The position numbers and the translations under genes are program-made. Positions 11,174-22,600 of a stretch of DNA of 64,000 nt are shown one piece after another (the first letter of the stretch is position 1; every line of letters begins with the position of its first letter). The notes below the pieces were generated by a model. The model made no database searches and was not told the DNA's origin. It saw only the letters and a program-made list of their open reading frames with translations. Source of the stretch: Mugil cephalus (lineage: Eukaryota > Chordata > Actinopteri > Mugiliformes > Mugilidae); NCBI RefSeq assembly GCF_022458985.1, contig NC_061772.1, forward strand, positions 11,274,001 through 11,338,000, written 5' to 3'.

Positions 11174-14100
11174 TTATGCTTCAGGATTCGAGCGCTTTCC
11201 AATCAGGCGTCGGCTGTGGGGGGAGCACTCAGCCTTTCCCTCCAACTAACAGATAAAATTAAAGAAGAGATCAGGAATGATGAGTTGAGTGTGACTGTGT
11301 GCAGCTTTGATTTAGAAGATGAGAGAGCGTGACGGAGTGGATATCTGTGAGGAAGTCCTGAGTTCGAGTTAAACCAAGAACGTGTTTCTGTCTGATTCAG
11401 ACACACCTCACACTCCTCAAGAATATCCGCCTGCCCCACACAAAGACACACACCTGCTCTTTGATGTAACTGTTCCCACAGGGTGCCAGCCCCCTGAGAG
11501 CCAGTCCAACATGGAAGCACCAGCCTGACAGTCCAGCCTCAACAGCTGCCATCACCGCAGAAGGGATCAACAGTGCCAGGGTGGTTTCCTAAGCCCCCGT
11601 AAGAAGTGGGAAGAAGGAAGACAATAAAGCAAGACTTAAATGTAAGAGGGAATCTTATTTGTGCATCTAAAGAAGCAAGATCAATGTAACTAACCGTAAC
11701 ACTAATGTGGCAAAAGTTGCCACATTAGGGTTCGGCAATTGTGAGTATGTAATGAAATTATTTGCATATTATGGTATTCATAGCATCAATCTTGTTTCCA
11801 CATTCTGACTTAAAAGCACACAAACACCCTGAAATTAGATAAACAATGATGCAACTGTGGAAATGAAACCATTCGACGAGTATGTGAATGCAGCATACTG
11901 TACTCACATAGATTCGTGTGGTATCAAACGGACACTGGGCACTGACAGGCGACCGAGCGTTGATGGGCTGTGTGGTGTTGCATCCATACATCAAACCCTC
12001 CCCGTCCTGGGCCACAGTGATACTGATGGCCAAGAGAAGCCCAGTGCAGCAAGCTGCCGAGAGCAGGGCGTTCAGGAATGATGCAATCAGAAGTCCTATT
12101 TGCTGGAAAACACATATACACAGATCATATGTAGAGTCAAACACATTACACACACCTGGGGAGGTGTATAACTCACAATGTCAAATTAACTTCTTACCAG
12201 TTTAAGCACGTGAAGGTTCCTTGATACCAAGATGGCAATAATTCCACTGGCAATGCTCTGTAAGATTCAGACAATAAGATAATTATTTCAGTTTAACCCA
12301 AGTAGGGTTTATTCGATAGTGTAGTGAGCCTGGCTCCAAGCATGTGAGGCTGCAATTTTCATTTAGAAAGAAGAAAACTTACACTAAATTAAATTAACTG
12401 ATTTTTATAACAAAGTATAGTCAGTGTCAGGGTGTCAATAGAAAGCAGCGATCAGATATATTTCGTAATTTCACACTTGTACCCTTAAATATTCTGGTTG
12501 AGGACATTTCAAAGGACCTTCTCGAATCCAACAAGAGGCAGTTAATCTGATACATAAATGTAATGAAGCCTGCCCTAGGGGGACTAGAGACTGGCTTGAA
12601 GAACCAGCTCCCTTAAACTAGACAAGTTCAGTCTTGATTGCTGAGAAACATACACAACACTATTACTGAGCTAAAGGAGCAATAATCTCAGAGCAAACAC
12701 TTGTTGCTCTGATGCACAGATCAAAGAGGATCCATGGGATAAATGTGGTTTTGATGTCAGTTGGTGTCATAAATACTTAACAATTTGAAAGTTAATGTTC
12801 TTTGAGGGCGCAAAATCCCTCTGTATTTGAACACACCTTTAGTCTCTTGGTGAACAAACTCCTCATTTGAACTGCTGAGTTGACTTTAAAGCGTTTAAAC
12901 TACTGACTCACCAGTAGGCCAGAGGTGACAGAAATTATGTTGGCTACAGTATATTCAGGAGTAATATGCTGGTTGGGTTTGGAAATGTGGCGGAGGACGT
13001 TGCCATGGACAATAGCTCCAAGGATGAAGTTAATATGGCCGACCAGGATGAGAGTTAACCCCTTTTTCATCAGCCTCCTTGGTCCTTTGTCCTTGTCTGG
13101 ATGTAAGAAACACAAAAAAAAGAAAGTAACAAAAAGTACTTTCCATATTCAAATGGCATGAAACTTTCACTTTGCACTCTAAGTTAAGTAATGCATGTTT
13201 ACTGTATAAAGCACAGTCCGTACAGTTTCTTCATTTAAATCTTACATCTGACTTTTTTTTTTTAAACCAGACATTATATTCATTATATATTTTATATTGT
13301 TCTTATTTCTTACTAAGATTCATGTTTATGTCCGTGTTTATTACATCAACCATCGAGGCAAATTCCTTATGTACACGCAACAACAAATGCAATCCTGACT
13401 CTGATATACGTCAATTTATCAGGTTATACATCAATTTGTCAGTGCTCTCTGGTGGACAAAAAAAAGATAACAGTAATGGTAATGAAAATGTTTAGGCTGT
13501 TTATATAGGCCGACGTGATGAAATATATTTACAATAAATTCAAATTAGTCAGTGGCTTTCTTCATCTATTAGCTGTGTGTCTCTGTTGGCAGTTAAAAAT
13601 TAGAAAATCTATCATCAGTTTAACAACTCTGTCCCGATATCCTTGTTATGTGTGTGTAGGTGTATTCGCTGTATATACCTCCTTATTGTATATCAAAGAC
13701 ATTGTGCATGATTGCTCATCAATGAACAACTTAGGTTTGAGTGACATATGCAGCAGTCAGTGATAAAATATTTACGCCCCTGAGGAGCACAAGTTATTAG
13801 TTATTTGTGATAAGGAAGTAAATAATTAACTATATAAATATGAATATGCTTCAACAAATGAACTGTTGGTCGGACACCTTTTAAATCGTACTCATCCATA
13901 CCTGTTTAAGTTTAAATGAAACAGAACTTGATTAACTTGTGACCGTCTACAGTTTAGGGGCTTGACTCATGCATCTTCATTTAAAGGCTGCTCTTAACTC
14001 CCAAGTGCACAGACTGTGGGTGAATCCCGAGTGAGTCACTGACATGGGAGGAGGCTGAGCATAAATCCGTAAATGCTACCTTTATCATATTCAAAGTTCT

Positions 14101-14344
14101 GATCTCGTAATTTACTTTTGAAATTTTTGCGTCGTGTGTTCCCCAGGTAGACTGTAATCCACAACAATAAAGGTTATAGACAAACTACATGTGCAAAGTT
14201 TTAAAACTGATTGCCGCGTAGGCCCGTGGTCACTTCCACCTGTGGAGAGGGAAAACACCTGCCCACGACGTGACGACAAACGGGAACGTTTTCCGTTGCA
14301 ACGCCAGTATGTAGTCAAGAGAAACACTCACCAAACGTGCACAT
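11174..14344 (-). CDS. krtcap3: Keratinocyte-associated protein 3 (KRTCAP3)
   Basis: A small membrane protein with four hydrophobic segments; its biochemical role is poorly known. Coding exons on the minus strand are 14344–14332, 13096–12912, 12257–12198, 12102–11908, 11588–11454 and 11245–11174. They sum to 660 nt, or 219 residues plus stop (the human protein has 240). The start exon is only 13 nt (ATG TGC ACG TTT G) and joins in phase 1 to give [18 protein letters not shown], which matches the human N terminus. Diagnostic stretches are [16 protein letters not shown] (helix 1), [14 protein letters not shown] (helix 2), [14 protein letters not shown] (helix 3), CPFDTTRIY (loop) and [18 protein letters not shown] (helix 4). 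All junctions are GT–AG. The last exon ([14 protein letters not shown]…) was picked for its strong pyrimidine tract and the shared QLE; it is the least certain. The ATG lies about 2.3 kb downstream of the nrbp1 stop in the same orientation, as in human 2p23. Confidence 0.9.
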
Positions 14345-14640
14345 CTTTCTCTGCGAAGGAAGAGCCTTTCCTCTGGAATAATTTCCGCAATTGCCGAGGA
14401 ACCGTTCAACACCAACAGAAAGTCCACACGGACGTCCTTTTGTCCACTTCCTGTATGACGTCACGAAACTCACCTGTGATCTACCTGCTCTCGCGGCACT
14501 GTGAGGAGAGCCGCTGTCACCAACATTTCTACAGACTAAGGGCGAAATAGTCACTGCAGATAGATGAACTTTAAGCGTCCTTCACTGGTATTAAAAATAA
14601 AGTGTCTGTAACAAACAGATGTGAAACTCTCTAATAAAAA
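14345..14640 (-). promoter_or_regulatory. krtcap3: Presumed krtcap3 promoter and 5' UTR
   Basis: A CpG-containing stretch immediately upstream of the 13-nt krtcap3 start exon and just downstream of the presumed nrbp1 polyadenylation site. No other exon is seen here. The promoter assignment rests on position and base composition only. Confidence 0.4.
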
Positions 14641-16670
14641 AGAACAAAGTGAAGCAGTTCACATGTTTATTTAAAATAACAGGCATTATTTTTTTGATTT
14701 TGTCAGCACATGAAAGGATACATTTACCGACAATGATGTTATAAACAAATAGAAAGGTCTTCCAAACATAACCAAAAGCTCACACCATGGGAGTCACAGG
14801 CCAAAGCTGCCCACCCTGTACGATTATTTAATAACCAGTTTAGTCACCACCAGCAAACTGGGTGGAAGAGACATTACAAAGAGGAGTTGTCGAGGCGAGA
14901 GTCGATGTAAAGCTCTGGTGATCACATTGGTTGGTTTCGACCACTTCTCCATACTTGAAGTGGTGCATTACATTCACCTGGCTGACTTGAGAACATACCT
15001 TTGTAAAATACAATCGTAGCAGTTCATACATAAGACATACAAACAGAGGAAAGTATACAAAGCATGATGCTCTATGGACAGAAAAAAAGAAAAGGAAAAT
15101 TGGCTTACAGTAGTAACCTGAATACATAAAAAGAAAACTGAAACACAGCACTGGAATCATTAATCTCACTGGTGAATGTGTACAACTTATTATTATAATT
15201 CAACAACCAGCATCTGAGTAGAGATTCATCTGAAAGCTCAAACACTGGTCTTAAAAACTGTAAAAACAGCCCAAGTGTGATTCTGATAGAAAAAGGTTAC
15301 TGTATCAAAGTGTCTACTCTTTCTATACAAACTAAGAATGATTTTTTGTGGACTCCTGAATTGTACGAGCTTCCAGACACAGTAGTACCAGCAGTCCACA
15401 AAGAGCTCTGAGCCAATATATCCCGTATTGCCCTGATTTCAAAACAGATCTCGACGAGACCTGTGTGATGTAAAACGATGCATTCAAGTGTCTGCGTTTT
15501 AAAGGATAATGCCAATCAACTTAGGTCTTTGTCTTACCAAATCAACTGTTAGCAAATGAAAAACAACAGAAACACAAAATATTGCGCATCAGTTCAGACT
15601 CAACAATGTAGCCAACAAAAGGGAAATCTCAAACCTGATATACAATGTCTGCAACATACAAAACAAACACATATCAGCTAAATGCTAGGTCCTCTTTCCA
15701 CAATTTATGGCAATCTATTCTTTAAAGGCAGAGTGGCGTGTGCGAACCAAACAAGCAGCAAATGCTAAAACTGAATAAAACAATACAAACAATACAAAAA
15801 AGAGGACTTTAATGGATGTACAAATAAGGCAAATAATAAAGACACAAACAAAGAAACTCAGTAACACATAGTTCACAGTACCTCAAAGTAACCGAGTGAA
15901 AATTGGCAAGATGCAGTTATGCACGTACATGTTGTTCTTTATCAAAATGTTTCCATATCCTGGATATTTTAAAGTGATCCGGTTAACTGAGGAAGTTGCA
16001 CACCTGCAACATGCACACGTCCAGTTAAAGTAAAACTCAGAATGTTTTGTTCATACAGAGCAAAACAGGAAAAGGGAATCAAATAAGAAGGAGAAGAACA
16101 AGTAATGAGAAAGGAATGGTATGTTAGGATTTCCTGGGTGGAAATGTATCTCTCCCTCTCCAGGGAAGCTACCGTTTTACAGATTGTCATTTGCAGGATC
16201 CTACCACTAAAATTTAGAAGTTGAACACCAGTGAGTCAGTTGTGTGACTCCACTGAGGGTCAGAATCAGTATTAGATGATGCTTTAGGTCTAACTATTCC
16301 CAGGACACAAACAGGACAACTGTGCAGTTTCCGATGAAAGGGTAGGTTTCAATGCAAAGCCACAAATATTCTAGTCTAGTTCTGTTGTGAGAAGTCTGTT
16401 ACAGCATTAATAAGGTTCAGACATAACCAAGTTAAATGCTAACCCAATTCAGATGAATTACACACAAGGGTTTCGAGTGCTTTGGGGACGTTTTACACCC
16501 AGATGTAAGGGAAACCCCACTCTTTGGTCACATTACCACCATTTATAGAAAAGACATGAAATAAATCCATAGAATACAGTCACTGCATTTAGTCATCAAA
16601 CAAAGCATGTAACAAGGTTGAGAGTGTACTTTTAAAGAGATAGTAACAAGATAGGTCAGGGGAACGAGTG
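14641..16670 (-). other. nrbp1: nrbp1 3' UTR (presumed)
   Basis: About 2 kb of non-coding sequence follows the nrbp1 TAG stop (16673–16671). A minus-strand AATAAA at 14671–14666 is the best candidate polyadenylation signal before the krtcap3 promoter. No exon of another gene is visible. The end point is inferred. Confidence 0.5.
14666..14671 (-). terminator. nrbp1: Candidate nrbp1 polyadenylation signal (AATAAA)
   Basis: A canonical AATAAA hexamer on the minus strand lies 2.0 kb past the nrbp1 stop and about 320 bp before the krtcap3 ATG. A second hexamer elsewhere cannot be excluded. Confidence 0.4.
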
Positions 16671-19600
16671 CTAGTGAGGGGCTAGGTTGATATGTTCTTC
16701 TAGTAGAGAGGCTACTTTGGTTTGGTCCATCTGTGGAGAAAATACAGACATTTTTCATCAATGCAGGTTGTTACAAAAACACACAAACCTGATGCACAAT
16801 TTAGTTATTTAGCCAAATGCAACAAATTAAGGTATAAAAACTGTTTTACAATTCTATGAAATCCATTTAAGGGATCCAGTGATTATGGAGAAAATGTGCC
16901 TTTTCTATCGATGGAAAAAGTGACTGTACAACACTGGTGTGGGTTTTTGTGCAGCCCAAGTGTGTGGGCACCATGGCACACATTTAAAATAGTAAATGTG
17001 CAAAACGCTCTTAGGGGTGAAGTGTACTTGAGGCATTGTGTGCGGAGTACGTTCATGTGAAAACACTCACTGAAAAACGGCACACTCACCTACGATGTTA
17101 ACAGGCAACGTGAATGCGTCTTTAGAAAAGTTAACACCCACCTCACTAATAAAGCCCAGCTGCACCAACTCTTCAGCCAAATCTTGAACACTCTCATCTG
17201 AAACACACACACCAGCACAGTTATTGATTCACCATCGCATCGCGTAAAAAGAAGTCAGGCTCGGAGGAGACGGTGATAACCACGACAATTTAAATGTCTT
17301 AGAGTCCAGAAAGGGATTCGTCCAACAGAATGAAAAAGTCAACATGTTTCAACCGGCGTAATCCTAATTAGGGTGCGATCTGTTAAAACATGTTGACTCC
17401 TTCTTTTCTCGGTTTTACAGTCCCCCAGAATTAGCTTTCTGCGTTGACATTTGTCATAATGTCAACTGTCAGTAAAATGCAGATTAAGTCTCCTCTAAAG
17501 AATCAGCATTCAACAATTATACACAACGTCTCAGAAAAGACATTTATCTGCAAAATCTCTTGTTACACAAAATAACTCATTATACTGACATTTTATATTT
17601 TGTGAATTAAGTGTAAGAACTGTATAATACACAGATAATAAATATGCAAGACTGTTCCCCTAAAACACACATCATAATGTTATGTTGCACAACCTTTACT
17701 GTGCATAGTCGTCCTTTCAGTTCTGACTGACTGTTTTAATTAGTGGTTTATTGCATGTCTTGCTGTCATTTTAGTTACCGCCCCGTGAGTTGTCCTGGTC
17801 TATCAGTTTTTTAATAACCTAGCTGTCAATTTACAACCGTGACAGGAATGTGGCAGGGAACTTCAGGAAGAGAGGGGGCATCCAAAGGCTTTAACAAAAA
17901 AAAACAAACAAAAAAAAAAACAGTTTCCTAAAAGTTTGACACGACTGGTCTTTGAGCGTCTTCAAAATGTTGTACGTGGATAAATAAATAATGAAGTTAG
18001 CTTAAAGTTTAAATTGTTAATGTAATGTATGTGGGGGGGTGTAGAGGAGCCATCCAAAAGGTCTCAGGGGTGAAATTTGAGTGGCTCAGTTAACCAATGA
18101 TCCTGCACAGTGCGACTTTGGACTTTGGCGAGTTGATAAGGACGGTTTTAAATAATATCCCCTGATATCAGGAAGGAGGTCTGTTTACAAAGAGCACAGG
18201 GCGTGTTTGTGTGACTGATCAGTGTGTGTGGGTGTGCATGGACCTGCTGCTACAGTATGTGTGTCTGTGGAATTAAGGGGTGAGCGTCCAAGAGAAGACG
18301 TATGACGTGAGAGGAGATAACCTGAAGTCAGTGTGAGACAGAGAGTGTGTGTGAATGAGGGACAGGGAGATGAAAGCCTGGGAAGAGATGGGCAGAGGAG
18401 GTGACAGCTGTCAGCTGCAGCCTTTCGCGGGGCCGACATTCCCAACACGCCTGTAACACTATACATGCCTGCCATACCTGTGTGTGCATATTAGCTCATA
18501 CTGCCCACATTACTCTAACCACTTGTCTGCTACATTATCAACTGCCTCCCTCCGGCCCTTCTTGTCCGTAGCAGTGAAATGAAAATTCTGATTTCCTGTT
18601 TGCATTTTTTTTTTGAATACATTTTTTGAAAACAACAAGTAAAAAACAATCACTGCTGATTTACAAGAAAATATCATGACCACATTTCATGCTTATTAAA
18701 GCCAATGTGGCTGTTAGCACAAACCCTGAAAGCAGTCCAAATGCATTTATTAAAATAGCAATAGAAGGTTTTCATTGCATTACGAGACAGTTTCCCGGCC
18801 CAGTATAGCCTTACATACTGCACTGTGACGCCATTCAAGCTATATCTGGACTTCACTTTCCCTTTCTACGAGCCTCAGAGAACATGTGTGGAGACACAGA
18901 GAGGTACTGATTATTAAAACCATCTGGGGAAATCTGACCTCCTGTGTGCAGTAATCCAGACACACATAATTCAGAAATAATTCACAGACTTCATTAGTCA
19001 AATGTAATTCCTCCAGTAACCCAGTAGCTGTACATCTAAACCAGATAAGCTAAAAGGCGTTACTTCATTAGAAATAAAACTTTTAAAATCTCACATCAAC
19101 AGAAACCCACGTGTTCAAAAACATGTGCATGTACACATGTACACACACACAAAGGTTCCTTCACAATGGACACATAATAAATATTTACTGCGTGAAAAAA
19201 ACACACCAAATAAAACAAAAACAAACCACTTGTTAAAGTCACATAAATTTGCTTGTGTGGGCTTAAGTGACCCAGACAAACATGTCTGTGAGAACGACAC
19301 ACCATCAACATTATTAAATTGCATGAGTCACTGTTTCTAGTTATATAAACAATACTCCCTTGTATTGGCTTAATGGACAGAGATGACAGCATCATGTGTT
19401 TATATAAAGTACCCAAATCTCACTTTTACCTCCAAGACCACTGGAGGTAGCTATTTATGTACCACTGTGTATGTGTCAGTGTTATATGAAGGTGAAGAAA
19501 TGATAAAGAGATGATCTTACGAGGTAACATGTCACAGCTTAGATGTCTATTCAGTTTATCGTCCAGCTTCAGCAGCAACGTTATCTAAAAAAGATAAACA

Positions 19601-22600
19601 GACAACAGAGAAAGACGTTATTTTATTTTACTATTGTTGTAAATAAATCAAGTTGCTAAATGAGGGAAACGCTGTGTTTTGAATTTTATGTCAGAGACTC
19701 ACATGATACTTTGCTCCCTCCTCGACAATTTCAAAGTTACACTGCATTTGAATGACCTGCAGAAGGGAGAGAAGAATAAAAATAGAAATGGTGTTTAACT
19801 AGCATTGATAAAATGTGAGGCCAGGAGTTTACACAACTCCAGCAGGGAGCAGTACAAAGAAAGGACCTTAAACCTGTGGCATTCATGTTACAACATGGTC
19901 ATTGTAATTTAGAAAGATAAACTAACAAAAACTGGTTCACCTTCAGAATAAAAACACCCAAACAAAGGCTAAGGCATGTTGTGTTTGCTACTTGATGCAG
20001 TGAGAGTGCACAGTGTCTGGTCGTGTTCTTCTCAAACACTTCTGGTGTCCATTGTACCGTGTTTGTACTCACCTTCCGTGTCTCCTGCTCTGCAGGTTCG
20101 GGGGTGGGAGATTTGACCAGTGGAACGACAACAGGAGATTTAACAGTTTCCTGCTGAGTCTGCTGTGGGCAGGGCAGCCCGAACGCTGTCATGGGATAAA
20201 TACCGTTCCTGAAACAAAGGTTGGAGAGACCAAAACAGAGAGGACACATGACAGAGAGAGAGGGGAGAGAAGTTAAAAAGGGTCGGGTATAACAACAAAA
20301 ATATAACATAAAACACATAACATGAATGCTGATGGCGGTAGAGACAGTCAGGTGGTCCACTACTGCCCCCGTGTGGCCACTTATCGTTGTGGCTTCTGAA
20401 TGAAGATGGAATAAACAGCTAAAAAAGCAGCTGTCTTTCTGCACACAGCTGTGTTTCTCACCTCACATCCTCCAGAAACTTATCAAGCTCCAACGCAGGA
20501 AATTGTGAAAGCCTGAAAAGATAAATAAAAAATAAATAAATAAATAAATTCTATTATTCTATTTGAAAGGAATGAAAATCCCTCTCAACTACAAAATTAT
20601 TACATTAACTTGGCACGGTTTGTCATGAGATTATTGTTGCTGTCTGAATGGAGACTCTCTGAAGATCCCAGGCACTTACTTGAGCTGCACATCTTTCCGC
20701 TCAGCGATGACCAGGTTGGGGTCGAGGTTCTTGGTAATCTCCTCCAGGGCATTCTCAGGAATCATGTCTGAACAAGGACAAACCGTGGCGGAAATTAGGT
20801 GATACCTTTATAAATTATACTAACAATTTATCGTTTTTTTCTTCCACTAGCAAACGTCTCCGCCTATGGCTGCGCTGTGACGTGAAATGGTGGTGACGTG
20901 TTGAGACTGCAGATTGCTTACGATATGAGAATAGCTGCACTAAAGTTTAATGACACTTGTACTGTGGTAATCACACCCTTTCTGTAGCTTCAATAGCAGT
21001 TCGCACCAATGTTCATACAAACACGTCTTTAAAAAGTAGCAAATGTGTTAACAGGCCGCTATCTTTATCTATCTTAATCTTTGTAAACATCCAGAAAAGA
21101 CAGACTTAGTATTCATTTGATTTTGGTCTCCAATTTTGACCCCACATTTATGTTATTTCAATTTCAACCAACTTCTAAGAAAAATATCAGTGTGTTTAGG
21201 CTGCAGCATGATTGACTAGTTTTACTTGTCTGCCCTCAGCTGAGTGCTGTGTGGCAACTATAAGCAAGCACTTTAACACTAGACACAGTCTTCACTCAGC
21301 GGAGCAAATTTACGACCTTTAACTCCAGCTGAAGTCACTTGACTGGTCATATACACTGGAGCCTGATAATACTGTAAAATTCACATTTAAAAAAAAAAAA
21401 AAACCTCGATCATCAACCATGCACCAAAACTTTGAGTCGTCATTTAGTTCCTATTGTTTTCACTTACTCTAGTCAGATGGAAATGTTATTAATCTTTGTT
21501 TATTTTTTTTGTATGTGTGTGTTAAGGACTCACGGTGATGGCTAACTATGCAGTGTGCAGCCAGTAGTTTTAAGAGTGGTACTTCAAACAGAGCCTGGTT
21601 AAACAGCAGCTCCCGGGCTGTGGGCCTTTTATCAGGCTCACACTCCAGGCACTTCTGGATCAACACCTACAAAAAAAAAAACATATGGGTTACACACAAT
21701 CAGACAAACATCTCCTATATACGAATGAGAATTTGAAATAAATAAAATAAATTAAAAAAAAGACACATATTAATATGCACACAATGCTTAATCTGCTATG
21801 ATATTTCAAGATGAGCAGTTTATAGCTCACCCGTTGCAGAGGGTCCTCCAGTAGCTGTATGCCATTGTTGATGGCCTCCTGAGAAACATAAGAGGATTCT
21901 CCATTCCCCTGAATCTCCAAAAGCGCCATCTGCAACATATCACCACACATTAAGTGACTCCTTTAGGAAACCAAAGTGCTAATTTGTTCTGTATTACACG
22001 CCCCATCTCACCTCTAAGGCACACATGCCAAACGAGTAGATGTCCACAGCGGTGGTAACATCCTCAACAGCTTCAACAGGAGGAAGAATAAAAAGAAAAG
22101 GAGGTGTCAACAGGTATCATAGGTTAGTCAGTTCTTACGACCGGGATCTAAATGTGACTGTAACACCACAGCAGCAGAGTGAACAGTTAAGATATTCATG
22201 AGGCGATGCATGTTAATCTAACGGCTTCTCCATGCTCAGCCTTCACACTTAATGCAAAAATGTGATGTGTATCAAACTGAAAAATACAAATTTTCTAATA
22301 CCACTTACTAGCTTTAAAGCTTTTTCTTATATAGTCATTTGACCTGGTTACTACCGTTACATCAGCAATAACACAACACAAACCAAAATGTTTTCTACCT
22401 GCATATTCTGGGGCAAAGAAGTGTAAGTTTTTCTGTTCCTCGTGACATGTCTTGACGTGGTTGTTAATGGTGTCTGGAGCCACTGCAGACGAGGCATGAA
22501 GACAGAATATAGAGAACAAACAGACAGGAAGGAGACCAGTTAGTATGGAGCATGTGATACGAGAAAGAACAAGTAGCAGGGAAAACATGGAATATAAATA

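Noticed and set aside
11330..11400. Possible tRNA gene (GAGTTCGAG motif)
   Set aside because: The motif resembles a B-box only weakly, and no A-box or cloverleaf can be drawn around it.
12900..13115. krtcap3 exon 2 read as starting at 13115 with residues …[14 protein letters not shown]
   Set aside because: The apparent start codon is TTG, and a strong pyrimidine tract with CAG ends at 13097. The exon starts at 13096 and joins the ATG exon at 14344–14332 in phase 1.
14075..14150. Alternative krtcap3 first exon ending …NFEYDK at 14080
   Set aside because: It has a usable donor and the right phase but no in-frame ATG. The exon at 14344–14332 has an ATG and matches the mammalian N terminus.
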